Origin: Nocardia inohanensis NBRC 100128
GTDB lineage: Bacteria; Actinomycetota; Actinomycetes; Mycobacteriales; Mycobacteriaceae
Reading direction: 5' to 3'
DNA length: 64,000 bases
Assembly (NCBI RefSeq): GCF_001612945.1
Contig: NZ_BDBK01000002.1
Coordinates: forward strand, 682,001 to 746,000
Positions 27,206-35,930 of this stretch are shown piece by piece. How positions within the stretch are numbered: the first letter of the stretch is position 1; every line of letters starts with the position of its first letter. The notes below the pieces were generated by a model. It worked only from the letters and a program-made list of their open reading frames with translations, made no database searches and was not told where the DNA came from. Made by a program: the position numbers and the translations under genes.

Positions 27206-29485
27206 TCAATGCACAGCCGCGCCGGGTGCTCTGACCTTGCCTTCGGCGATCAGCGCATCCCATTCCCGCTGGACTTGTTTCTCCGCCGGGGTGGCGATGA
27301 AGCCGCTGGGACCGAAGATCTTCGACGGCTCCTCCGCCGTCTCGGTGGTCTCACCGCCGCCGTTGCGGATGGCCTTCAGCACGACCAGCGCGCCGACCAC
27401 GGCCACGATCAGCACCAGCACCGCGAACACGATCGAGAGCGTGCCCTGGATGAAGGTATTGCGCACCACCTTGTCCATATCGTCCATGGTCTTGGCCGGG
27501 GCCAGGATCTTCCCGGCGTCGCGCGCCACACTGTAGTTGTGGTGCTGGGTCCAGTAACCGATGTTCTTGTCCCCGGAGAAGATCTTCTGCCAGGACGCGG
27601 TCATGGTCACGATGAGATCCCACAGCAGCGGAATCGCCGGAATCCAAGCCCATTTCAGCAGGCCCTTCTTCACCACGATCACCAGCACCACGGTCAACGC
27701 CACCGCCGCGAGCAACTGGTTGGAGATGCCGAACAGCGGATACAGCGTGTAGATGCCGCCCAGCGGATCGGTCACGCCCATCAGCAGCACCGAACCCCAG
27801 GCCAGCACCACGATGCCGGAGCAGACGAACACACCCGGCCACCACGACGGATCCTTGAACTTCTTGGCCCCGGGCAGGTTGCCGATGGAGTCCGAGAGCA
27901 TGAACCGCGCGACCCGGGTGCCCGCGTCGATGGTGGTGAGGATGAACAGCGCCTCGAACATGATGGCGAAGTGGTACCAGAACGCCTTCATGCTGGTGCC
28001 GCCGATGAACTTGTGCATGACCTCGGACATGCCGACCGCGAGGGTGGGCGCGCCGCCGGTGCGGGACACGATCGACTTCTCGCCGATCTCGGACGCGGTC
28101 TGGTTCAGCTGGGCGGCGGTGATCGGATCACCGTTCAGCCCAAGGCTGTTCACATAGGTGGCGGCCTTGTCGGCGGTGCCGCCGGTCAGGCCCGCGCCCG
28201 CGTTCATGGCGAAGTACAGGTGCTGGTCGATGATGCTCGCGGTGATCATCGCCATGACCGCCACGAAGGACTCCATGAGCATGCCGCCGTAGCCGATCAT
28301 GCGCGCCTGCGACTGCTTCTCCAGCAGCTTCGGGGTGGTGCCCGAGGAGACCAGCGCGTGGAAACCCGAGAGCGCGCCACACGCGATGGTGATGAACAGG
28401 AACGGGAACAGGCTGCCCGCGAAGGACGGGCCCTTGCTGTTGCTCGCGAACTCCGACACCGCCGGGGCCTTGAGCACCGGCATGGTGACGACTACGCCGA
28501 TGGCCAGCAGCGTGATGGTGCCGATCTTCATGAAGGTCGACAGGTAATCGCGCGGGGCGAGCAGCAGCCACACCGGCAGCACCGAGGCGATGAAGCCGTA
28601 GATGATCAGGCCCCACGCGATGGTGGTGCCCGAGAGCGTGAACCAGTCCTGGCCCCAAGCGGATTCGGCCACCCAGTTGCCGGAGATGATGGCCAGCAGC
28701 AGCAGCGCGAAGCCGATGATCGACACCTCGCCGACCTTGCCCGGGCGCAGGAAGCGCAGGTACAAGCCCATGAACAGGGCGATCGGGATGGTCATGCTGA
28801 TGGAGAACACACCCCACGGGCTGCCGCCGTGCAGCTGCCCGTCCGCGCCCTTGGTGGCGGCGAGGGCATTGACCACGACGATGCCGAGCACGGCCAGCAG
28901 GATCATCATGATCACCAGCACGGCCACGATGGCGGCGATGCCGCCGACCACGCCCAGCTCGTCGCGGGCCATCTGACCCAGCGAGCGCCCGCGGCGCTTC
29001 ACCGAGGCCCACAGCACCAGGTAGTCCTGGACCGCGCCCGCCAGCACCACGCCGACGATGATCCAGATGGTGCCCGGCAGGTAGCCCATCTGCGCCGCGA
29101 GCACCGGGCCGACCAGTGGGCCCGCGCCGGCGATGGCGGCGAAGTGGTGCCCGAAGAGCACCCGCCGGTCCATCGGCATGTAGTCCTTGCCGTTCTCCAT
29201 GGCCTCGGCCGGAGTGGCGACGTCATCGCGCGGCTTGGTGATCTTCCATTCGATGAGCCGGGCGTAGAACTGGAACGCCAGCACATAGGAACAGATGGCC
29301 GCCACCACGATCCAGACGGCATTCACGTTCTCGCCGCGGACGAAGCCGACTATGGCCCAGGCGATCGCGCCGAGAACGGCGACGGCGAGGAAGATGCCCT
29401 TCTTCGCCGCCGACATGGGGGTCCGATCGACCACGCCTACCGGAGGTAGGTCGGGGTCCGTCCGGAGTTTTTCGATGGTCGCCAT
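27206..29485 (-). CDS. cstA: CstA-type pyruvate/peptide transporter
   Basis: The 759-residue membrane protein has about 16-18 hydrophobic segments and CstA signatures: DYMPMDRRVLFGHHFAAIAGAGPLVGPVLAAQMGYLPG near residue 100, and GVSDPLGGIYTLYPLFGISNQLLAA-like text near residue 600. The family imports pyruvate (BtsT) or is induced by carbon starvation (CstA). ATG 29485 has GGGAGAG upstream; the frame is open 33 codons further. It forms an operon with the YbdD gene. Confidence 0.95.
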   Translation of the reverse strand: MATIEKLRTDPDLPPVGVVDRTPMSAAKKGIFLAVAVLGAIAWAIVGFVRGENVNAVWIVVAAICSYVLAFQFYARLIEWKITKPRDDVATPAEAMENGKDYMPMDRRVLFGHHFAAIAGAGPLVGPVLAAQMGYLPGTIWIIVGVVLAGAVQDYLVLWASVKRRGRSLGQMARDELGVVGGIAAIVAVLVIMMILLAVLGIVVVNALAATKGADGQLHGGSPWGVFSISMTIPIALFMGLYLRFLRPGKVGEVSIIGFALLLLAIISGNWVAESAWGQDWFTLSGTTIAWGLIIYGFIASVLPVWLLLAPRDYLSTFMKIGTITLLAIGVVVTMPVLKAPAVSEFASNSKGPSFAGSLFPFLFITIACGALSGFHALVSSGTTPKLLEKQSQARMIGYGGMLMESFVAVMAMITASIIDQHLYFAMNAGAGLTGGTADKAATYVNSLGLNGDPITAAQLNQTASEIGEKSIVSRTGGAPTLAVGMSEVMHKFIGGTSMKAFWYHFAIMFEALFILTTIDAGTRVARFMLSDSIGNLPGAKKFKDPSWWPGVFVCSGIVVLAWGSVLLMGVTDPLGGIYTLYPLFGISNQLLAAVALTVVLVIVVKKGLLKWAWIPAIPLLWDLIVTMTASWQKIFSGDKNIGYWTQHHNYSVARDAGKILAPAKTMDDMDKVVRNTFIQGTLSIVFAVLVLIVAVVGALVVLKAIRNGGGETTETAEEPSKIFGPSGFIATPAEKQVQREWDALIAEGKVRAPGAAVH

Positions 29486-29825
29486 GCGACTGACTCTCCC
29501 GTGCGGTACTGCGGATTCTGTCTGAAATGAGGACAACGTAGCCGAAGTGACACAGGCGTGGACCAGCTTTCGCCAGTCGTTCACCTGTAGACATACCGCT
29601 GGGTATGGGTGGCCCGGCGGACGCTACGCCGGAGGAAGCAGGGGTGATGCGCGTCCGGTATCGGTGCCCGCGACTTCGCGTGTTTTCCGCGCGCCGCAGG
29701 TAGCTACCCGTATGCTGCCATGCTGGTCCGAGATCCGCGCGACCCAGGTCACAGATATATCTTTCGCCGCGCACCCTCTCGTCCGTGATCAGCCGCAACC
29801 GCCGCGTGACCCGGAGGAAACCGCG
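29486..29825. other. Divergent intergenic region, cstA / ABC importer
   Basis: This 340-bp gap separates cstA from the sugar-type importer. It should hold both promoters. I see a less GC-rich patch (CACAGATATATCTTTCG, 29751-29767) but no clear palindrome, terminator or small gene. A full CRP-type site could not be made out. Confidence 0.4.
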
Positions 29826-31139
29826 ATGCCGCCTGCGTTCGACCGCCGCACCCTGCTCCGGTCGGCGGCGGCCGGTGCGCTGCTGAGTGCGACGGCGGGT
29901 TGCGGCGGCGGGGACGAGGACGCGGTCACCTTCTTCTTCCAGGCCCGGCCGGCGGAGGCGCGGACCCGGCTGAAGATCATCGAGGAGTTCCAGCGGCGGC
30001 GGCCGGACATCCGGATCCGGACCATCATGTCGGGGCCGGATCCGTTGCAGCAGATGCTGACCTACTGCGCGGGCGGCAAGTGCCCGGACGTCTTGATGGC
30101 GTGGGAGCTGCTCTATGCCGGGCTGGCCGATCGCGGCGTGCTGGTGGATCTGCGGGAGTTCCTGGACCGGGATCCGGCCTACGCCGAACAGCTCCGGGCC
30201 GACGGGTATCCGGCGCTGCGGGACACCTTCGGATGGAACGGCGGACAGTACGCGCTACCCGAGCAGTGGTCGGGGGTATTCCTCTATTACAACCGGAAGC
30301 TCTTCGCGGAAGCCGGGATTCACGCGCCCGCCCGGTGGTCGGAGGCGTGGAGCTTCGATGAATTCCTGAGTGCCGCGCGGGCGCTCACCCGTCGCGATCC
30401 GGACGGCCGCACCCGGCAGTGGGGGTTCACCGACGCTTGGGTGCCGTACTTCTCGGCCGCCTGCTTCGGCATGAACAACGGCGCGGAATGGTTCAGCCCG
30501 CCGGTGCGGCCGGAGCGCACCAACCTCGGGGATCCGCGGTTCGCGGCGGGCATGCAGTTCTATGCCGATCTGGCGGTGCGGCATCGGGTCGCGCCGAGTG
30601 TCGGTGACCGGCAATCGGTTTCGGCACAGGATCTGTTCCGCAGCGGGCGGGCCGCCATGCTGCTGGGCGGGCATTGGCTGTACTCGGAATTCACCGGGCG
30701 CGAGGATCTGGATTTCGATGTGACGGTGCTGCCGGTGGGGCCGGCGGGCGGGCCGGGGGCGGTGACCGATGTGGGCAGTACCGGACTGGCGATCGCCGCC
30801 GCCAGTCCACGGCGGGAACAGGCGTGGGAATTCGTCAAATTCGCGACCGGACCGGAGGGGCAGGCGATCATCGCGGAGTCGGGATTGTTCGTGCCGGTGC
30901 TCGAATCCGCCATGCGATCCCCGGGTTTCGCGGCGGCGCACGAGGGGATCCGCAATCTCGAGGTGTTCACCGAGGGGCCCTCGCACTCGCGGGGTATGGC
31001 TGTGACACCGCTGTGGGGGAAAGTGGAATCGCTGCTGGAGCGCGGGTGCAATCGGGTGCTTCGTGGTGCGGCACAGGCGGATTCGCTGGCCGGACAGACC
31101 ACCACCGATATCGACGAGCTGTTGCGGGCGGCGGTATGA
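29826..31139 (+). CDS. ABC transporter substrate-binding lipoprotein (CUT1 sugar type)
   Basis: The 437-residue extracellular binding protein has a lipoprotein signal with twin arginines (FDRRTLLRSAAAGALLSATAGC, lipobox Cys about 26). It then shows the SBP_bac_1 fold of carbohydrate binders: IIEEFQRRRPDIRI, DVLMAWELLYAGLADRGVLVDL, ALPEQWSGVFLYYNRKLFAEAG, and GRAAMLLGGHW. GGAGGAAACCGCG precedes ATG 29826. It leads an operon with two permeases. No ATPase gene is adjacent, so a shared MsiK-type ATPase probably energises it. Confidence 0.93.
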   Translation: MPPAFDRRTLLRSAAAGALLSATAGCGGGDEDAVTFFFQARPAEARTRLKIIEEFQRRRPDIRIRTIMSGPDPLQQMLTYCAGGKCPDVLMAWELLYAGLADRGVLVDLREFLDRDPAYAEQLRADGYPALRDTFGWNGGQYALPEQWSGVFLYYNRKLFAEAGIHAPARWSEAWSFDEFLSAARALTRRDPDGRTRQWGFTDAWVPYFSAACFGMNNGAEWFSPPVRPERTNLGDPRFAAGMQFYADLAVRHRVAPSVGDRQSVSAQDLFRSGRAAMLLGGHWLYSEFTGREDLDFDVTVLPVGPAGGPGAVTDVGSTGLAIAAASPRREQAWEFVKFATGPEGQAIIAESGLFVPVLESAMRSPGFAAAHEGIRNLEVFTEGPSHSRGMAVTPLWGKVESLLERGCNRVLRGAAQADSLAGQTTTDIDELLRAAV

Positions 31140-32032
31140 GCGGCCGGTCGGCGCTCGCACGCCGCCGAGCGCGGGCGGGAGTGGTGTTCATCGCCCCGAA
31201 TCTCGCTGCCGTGCTGGTGTTTCTGCTGTTCCCGCTGGGGTTCTCGCTGTATTTGAGCTTCCATTCGTGGGATCTGTTCAGCCCGCCGCGATTCGTCGGC
31301 ATCGACAACTATCGGCGCTTGCTGGGCGCGGATCCGCTGTTCTACATCGCGCTGCGCAATACCGCCGTCTTCACCCTGCTGACCCTGCTGCCGACGGTGC
31401 TGATCAGCCTGGTGGTGGCGGGGCTGCTGAATCGGAAACTGAAGGGGATCGGCGTTTTCCGGACGATCGCCTTCCTTCCGCTGGTGGCGTCCACCGTCGC
31501 CATGGCGGTGGTCTTCCGCTTCCTGTTCGCCAGCGATAACGGCTTGGCCAATCTGCTGCTCGGCTGGATCGGGCTGGGGCCGGTGCCGTGGCTGACCGAT
31601 CCGGATTGGGCGTTGTTCTCGCTCAGCCTGGTGACGGTGTGGAAGAGCGTCCCGTTCGCCACGGTCATTCTGCTCGCCGCGATGCAGGGGATACCCGAAA
31701 ACCTCTACGAGGCAGCGGAAATAGACGGTGCGGGGCCGCTGCGCAGGTTCGTGTCCATCACGGTGCCGCTCATTCGCGGCGCGCTCTCGTTCGTCTTCGT
31801 CATCACCATCATCAACTCGGTGCAGGCATTCGATCAGGCGTACGCGTTGACCGGCGGCAACGGCGGGCCCGAAACCGGCACCTATGTCCTGGGAATCATG
31901 CTGTTCCAGAACGCCTTCCGCTTCTACGAGGTCGGCTATGCCGCCGCGCTGGCCTGGGTGATCTTCGCGATCCTGCTGCTGCTCACCTTGATTCAGCTGC
32001 GCCTGTCCCGGCGTGCGGAGGCGGAGCAGTGA
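31136..32032 (+). CDS. Sugar ABC transporter permease (MalF type)
   Basis: The 298-residue inner-membrane protein has six predicted helices and the EAA loop (NLYEAAEIDGAGPLRRFVSITVPLI) that docks the ATPase. ATG 31136 overlaps the binding-protein stop (ATGA). The N-terminus ARAGVVFIAPNLAAVLVFLLFPLGFSLYLSF is typical of MalF-like permeases. Confidence 0.94.
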   Translation: MSGRSALARRRARAGVVFIAPNLAAVLVFLLFPLGFSLYLSFHSWDLFSPPRFVGIDNYRRLLGADPLFYIALRNTAVFTLLTLLPTVLISLVVAGLLNRKLKGIGVFRTIAFLPLVASTVAMAVVFRFLFASDNGLANLLLGWIGLGPVPWLTDPDWALFSLSLVTVWKSVPFATVILLAAMQGIPENLYEAAEIDGAGPLRRFVSITVPLIRGALSFVFVITIINSVQAFDQAYALTGGNGGPETGTYVLGIMLFQNAFRFYEVGYAAALAWVIFAILLLLTLIQLRLSRRAEAEQ

Positions 32033-32853
32033 ACCGCCATCTGGTGCGGGGGCTGCTGCTCTATCTGGCATTGATCGCGGTCGCCTGGTGTGCGCTCACC
32101 CCGATCCTGTGGGCACTGTCCGGATCCCTGAAATCCGAAGGCACGCTGAGTGATCCGTCGCCGCTGCCCGGCTCGCCGCAATGGTCCAATTACCGCGAGG
32201 TCTTCGATCTCATGCCGGTCGGCCGCATGTTCCTCAATACGGTCGCCTACGCCGCCTGCGTCACCGCCGGTCAGGTCTTCTTCTGCTCCCTGGCCGGTTA
32301 CGCCTTCGCCCGGCTGCGATTTCCCGGCCGCGAAGCATTGTTCCTCGGCTATCTGGCCACCCTCATGGTCCCGCTCACCGTCACCGTCATCCCGCAGTTC
32401 CTGCTCATGCGCGCGCTCGGCTGGATGGACACCCCCTGGGCCATGATCGTCCCCGGCCTGTTCGGCAGCGCCTTCGGCACCTATCTCATGCGGCAGTTCT
32501 TCCGCACCCTACCGATCGAATTGGAGGAGGCCGCCATCCTCGACGGCTGCACCCCATGGCAGATCTACCGGCGCGTCCTGCTCCCGCACACCCGCCTGGC
32601 CCGCATGGTGCTGGCGGTGCTCACCTGGATCACCGTCTGGAACGACTTCCTCTGGCCGCTGATCATGATCCAGCGCAACGAATACGCCACCGTCACCCTC
32701 GGGCTGGTCCGCCTGCAAGGGCAATACACCACCGATTGGCCGCTGCTCATGGCCGCGGCGATGCTGCTGCTACTGCCGCTGCTGCTCCTGTACGCCGTCA
32801 CCCAGCGCGCGTTCGTGCGCGGCATCGCCATGAGCGGGCTCGGTGGTCGCTGA
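32029..32853 (+). CDS. Sugar ABC transporter permease (MalG type)
   Basis: The 274-residue partner permease has six helices and the EAA motif ELEEAAILDGCTPWQIYRRVLLPHTR. GTG 32029 overlaps the preceding stop (GTGA). A typical MalG segment LPGSPQWSNYREVF is near residue 50. Its last 84 bases are also the end of the convergent WYL regulator gene, on the opposite strand. Confidence 0.94.
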   Translation: MNRHLVRGLLLYLALIAVAWCALTPILWALSGSLKSEGTLSDPSPLPGSPQWSNYREVFDLMPVGRMFLNTVAYAACVTAGQVFFCSLAGYAFARLRFPGREALFLGYLATLMVPLTVTVIPQFLLMRALGWMDTPWAMIVPGLFGSAFGTYLMRQFFRTLPIELEEAAILDGCTPWQIYRRVLLPHTRLARMVLAVLTWITVWNDFLWPLIMIQRNEYATVTLGLVRLQGQYTTDWPLLMAAAMLLLLPLLLLYAVTQRAFVRGIAMSGLGGR

Positions 32854-33786
32854 GCAGTATCGCCGCGCCAGGGTGCGGATGTGGGCGACCAGTTCGGGTG
32901 GGCCGTCCACGCGGAAGTCCATCATCAGCATGCTCAGATAAACGGCGATGGTCTCCAAGGTGTCCGCGCCGGTCAGCAGCAGGCAGGAGTGCTCGTCGAG
33001 GGGTTCGACCACGCCCACGGTCGGATTGATGCGGGCGATGACGGTTTCGGCGGGCGCCAGCACCGTCACCCGGGCGTGGACTTTCCAACCGGCGGTGGCT
33101 ATTTCGCGGAGGACGAAGGCGACCAGGTTCTCGTCGGGGAGTGGGCGGGCCGCGAAATATCGTGTGGCCGGGCGGATCTCGCCGAGCCCGGCCACCGGTA
33201 GTGCCTGCCAGGTGTGGGAATCGAGGCGGTAGGCGACCAGGAACCAGCGGCGCTGCCAGGAGATGAGGCGGTACGGCTCCAATTCGGCGTCGCCGGCGGT
33301 GAGGGTGACGGTGCCGCGAATGGCCGAGGCGATGGTGGCGAGGGTTTCGGCGGGCACCGGGGCCTCCGGTTCGCGGGATCCGGTGACCGCGGGTCCGACG
33401 TCGGTGCTGGAGCGCAATGCGGTGACCTTGCGTTGCAGGCGTTTCGGCAGGATGCGCTGCAATTTGGCGAGTGCGCGGGCGAGGCTGGCGTCGATATCGG
33501 CGATGCCGGTGCTGCCGTTCTCCGCCAGGCCCATGGCCACCGCGACCGCCACGGCTTCGTCATCGTCGAGCAGCAGGGGCGGCATGGTCGCGCCCTGGCC
33601 GAGCCGGTAGCCGCCGACCGGACCGCGGGCGGCGGCCACCGGATAGCCGAGTTCGCGCAGCCGGGCGATGTCCTGGCGCAGCGTGCGATCGGTGACGGCG
33701 AGCCGTTCGGCCAGGTCGCGGCCGGTATGCGTGCCGTTCTGCAAGAGGGACAGCAGGCGCAGCAGCCGGGTTGTGGTGGAGGTCAC
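32770..33786 (-). CDS. WYL-domain transcriptional regulator (HTH_11 type)
   Basis: The 338-residue protein has a DeoR-like wHTH at residues ~1-60 (TTRLLRLLSLLQNGTHTGRDLAERLAVTDRTLRQDIARLRELGYPV, cited by region). A WYL domain follows (LEPYRLISWQRRWFLVAYRLDSHTW) and a WCX C-terminus. WYL proteins sense small ligands or nucleic acids. GTG 33786 is the start; it diverges from the TIGR03086 gene, and an ATTAGG inverted repeat lies in the gap. Its 3' end overlaps the permease gene by 84 bases. Confidence 0.9.
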   Translation of the reverse strand: MTSTTTRLLRLLSLLQNGTHTGRDLAERLAVTDRTLRQDIARLRELGYPVAAARGPVGGYRLGQGATMPPLLLDDDEAVAVAVAMGLAENGSTGIADIDASLARALAKLQRILPKRLQRKVTALRSSTDVGPAVTGSREPEAPVPAETLATIASAIRGTVTLTAGDAELEPYRLISWQRRWFLVAYRLDSHTWQALPVAGLGEIRPATRYFAARPLPDENLVAFVLREIATAGWKVHARVTVLAPAETVIARINPTVGVVEPLDEHSCLLLTGADTLETIAVYLSMLMMDFRVDGPPELVAHIRTLARRYCSATTEPAHGDAAHERALGDGVQEQQRQ

Positions 33787-33813
33787 ATCGGGTTCTTTCG
33801 AGGGGCCGGTTCA

Positions 33814-33836
33814 ATTAGGAAGAAAACCAGCCTAAT
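33814..33836. promoter_or_regulatory. Operator-like inverted repeat between the WYL regulator and TIGR03086 genes
   Basis: ATTAGG-N11-CCTAAT is a perfect 6-bp inverted repeat in the 101-bp divergent gap, in an AT-rich patch. It is a likely site for the adjacent WYL regulator. Confidence 0.5.
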
Positions 33837-33887
33837 CGGCTCATACCTTTATCTCAACGGATCGAAACGACCTGAGAGGCAAGAACA

Positions 33888-34514
33888 ATGAGCGAGAACC
33901 AGCAGACCGCCACCCCCGCCGCCGCCCTCGCCCCCGTGTGGCGCACCGTGCTCGCCGACTCGCACCTGGCGCTGGTCAGCGTGGTTGCGGGTGTCCGCGC
34001 CGACCAGTTCGACCTGGCCACCCCGTGCTCGGAATGGTCGGTCACCAAGGTCGTTCAGCACGCCGCCGGCGACCAGCTGGCCTACGCCAAGGTGCTCGGC
34101 ATCGGGGACGGCCCGGCCTACAACCCCTTCGACCCCTCCGGCAGCATCGACGGCACCGCCACCGCGCTGGTCGCCGATGCCGTCGAGCAGACCGCCGCCG
34201 CGTGGGCCACCGTCTCCGACGACACCGAATCCGTCCCTACCCCGCTGCCCTTCGGTGAGCTGCCGACCCCGGTCGCCGCGGTGTTGTGCGCGCTCGATGC
34301 CGCGGTGCACGCCTGGGATATCGCCGTCGCCACCGGGCAGCCGTCGCCGTTGACCGAGGAGCTCTCCGGGCATCTGCTCACCGCCGCGCGCGGGCTGATC
34401 GAGCCGCTGCGGGATTACGGTGTGTACGCGGCGATCATCGAAACCGATTCCGCGACCGCCACTCCGGTCACCGACGAACTGCTCGGTTACCTGGGTCGCG
34501 ACCCGCGCGCCTGA
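33888..34514 (+). CDS. TIGR03086 family metal-binding protein (DinB-like, mycothiol-type)
   Basis: The 208-residue four-helix protein has the family motifs DLATPCSEWSVTKVVQHAAG and AVHAWDIAVATG, which carry the metal-binding His residues. It belongs to the actinobacterial TIGR03086/mycothiol-dependent maleylpyruvate-isomerase-like group. The specific reaction is unknown. It diverges from the WYL regulator and is probably its target. Confidence 0.88.
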   Translation: MSENQQTATPAAALAPVWRTVLADSHLALVSVVAGVRADQFDLATPCSEWSVTKVVQHAAGDQLAYAKVLGIGDGPAYNPFDPSGSIDGTATALVADAVEQTAAAWATVSDDTESVPTPLPFGELPTPVAAVLCALDAAVHAWDIAVATGQPSPLTEELSGHLLTAARGLIEPLRDYGVYAAIIETDSATATPVTDELLGYLGRDPRA

Positions 34515-34627
34515 ACCCGCGCCGCGCCGGGAAATCTCGGCGAACGGGAATTACATGCTCGCGCATGGAGTTGCGGATGTACGGACCGTCGGGAGGCGGT
34601 CCGTACGCTTCAGAGAGGGATCGATCC

Positions 34628-35863
34628 GTGCGTGTCGTCACCGTCATCGCCGCGCTGCTCGCGGCATTCCTGGGCTTCACCGCGCCCGTGCAGGCCGCGC
34701 CGAACTCGCTGCCCGGCTGGGAAGCGGTCTGGGCGACCGCGGTGCACACTCCGAACGAGAGCTTCGCACCCAACTGGTCGCAGACCGGATTCGCCGATCA
34801 GACTGTGCGGCAGGTGATTCGGGTCAGCGACGGCGGATCGCTGCTGCGAGTGCGGCTCTCCAATGCCTACGGCGCGCAACCGCTGGAGGTGAGCGGGGCG
34901 ACCATCGCGCGTAGTTCGGATGGGGCGGGAGTCACGCCGGACTCGGTGCGGCCCTTGACTTCCGGGCTCAGTGGCTCGTTCCGGATCGCCGCGGGCGCGG
35001 AGCTGGCCACCGATCCGGTGCTGCTGCCGGTGTCACCGCTCGAATCCCTCACCATCACAATGTATTTCGCTGCTCCGACCGGGCCGTCCACGTATCACGC
35101 GCAGGCGCTGGGGACCAGCTACCTGGCCGCCGGTGACCATCGCGCCGATGCCGCGGCCGCCGCGTTCACCGATACCAGCACCTCCTTCTACTACCTCTCC
35201 GCCGTGGAGACCACCGACCTCGCACCGCACCGCGCGGGCGTGGCGCTGTTCGGCGACTCCATCACCGACGGCTACGGCGCGACCAACGACGCGCGCCACA
35301 CCTACCCCGACGCGGTGGCCGAACGTCTTGCGGCGCAAGGGCAGTCGCGGCCGGTGCTGAACCTGGGCATCGGGGGCAACCGGGTGACGGTCGATTCGGC
35401 GTGGATGGGTGAGAGTGCGCTCAATCGTTTCCGGCGCGATGTGGCCGGCCAGCCCGGTATCGAGACCGTGGTGATCCTGGAGGGCATCAACGACATCGGC
35501 CTCAGCGGCGGCGGCATCCCCATGGGCGCACCGTTCCCGGTGGTGTCGGCACAGCAGTTGATCGACGGCCACCGCGCGCTCATCGCGCAGGCGCATGCCG
35601 CCGGGCTGCGGGCGGTCGGGGCGACCCTGCTGCCCTTCGGCGACTCGGCCTATTTCACTCCCGAGCACGAAGCCGTTCGCGCACAGGTGAACGCGTGGAT
35701 CCGTACCTCCGGTGCGTACGACGCCGTCGTCGATCTCGACACCGTCCTCGCCGATCCCGCCGACCCCGCGCGCCTCACCGCCGCCTACGACGTCGGCGAC
35801 CACCTACACCCGAGCGATCTCGGTTACGCGGTGATGGCGGATGCGGTGGTAGCCGCCCTGTGA
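34628..35863 (+). CDS. Secreted SGNH/GDSL hydrolase
   Basis: The 411-residue secreted esterase has a signal peptide (VRVVTVIAALLAAFLGFTAPVQAA-PNS), a ~180-residue N-terminal beta domain, and an SGNH hydrolase domain. The catalytic blocks are ALFGDSITDGYG (Ser), GIGGNRV (Gly), LEGINDIG (Asn) and DHLHPSDLGY (Asp/His). It likely deacylates polysaccharide or lipid esters outside the cell. GTG 34628 follows AGAGAGGGA; the longer open frame upstream overlaps the previous gene. Confidence 0.92.
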   Translation: MRVVTVIAALLAAFLGFTAPVQAAPNSLPGWEAVWATAVHTPNESFAPNWSQTGFADQTVRQVIRVSDGGSLLRVRLSNAYGAQPLEVSGATIARSSDGAGVTPDSVRPLTSGLSGSFRIAAGAELATDPVLLPVSPLESLTITMYFAAPTGPSTYHAQALGTSYLAAGDHRADAAAAAFTDTSTSFYYLSAVETTDLAPHRAGVALFGDSITDGYGATNDARHTYPDAVAERLAAQGQSRPVLNLGIGGNRVTVDSAWMGESALNRFRRDVAGQPGIETVVILEGINDIGLSGGGIPMGAPFPVVSAQQLIDGHRALIAQAHAAGLRAVGATLLPFGDSAYFTPEHEAVRAQVNAWIRTSGAYDAVVDLDTVLADPADPARLTAAYDVGDHLHPSDLGYAVMADAVVAAL

Positions 35864-35930
35864 CGGCCCGCCCGGACTGGCGCCGCCCGAATCGTCCGCC
35901 CCGGATGTGCGCAGGTAAACTCTCGTTCTC

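Noticed and set aside
27068..29449. A 793-codon frame antisense to cstA
   Set aside because: cstA has unmistakable membrane and family motifs; the antisense product is His/Gln/Arg-rich nonsense typical of GC-bias artefacts.
29486..29825. CRP-type site between cstA and the ABC importer
   Set aside because: GTGACACAGG (29546-29555) is only a half-site and no matching partner at proper spacing was found.
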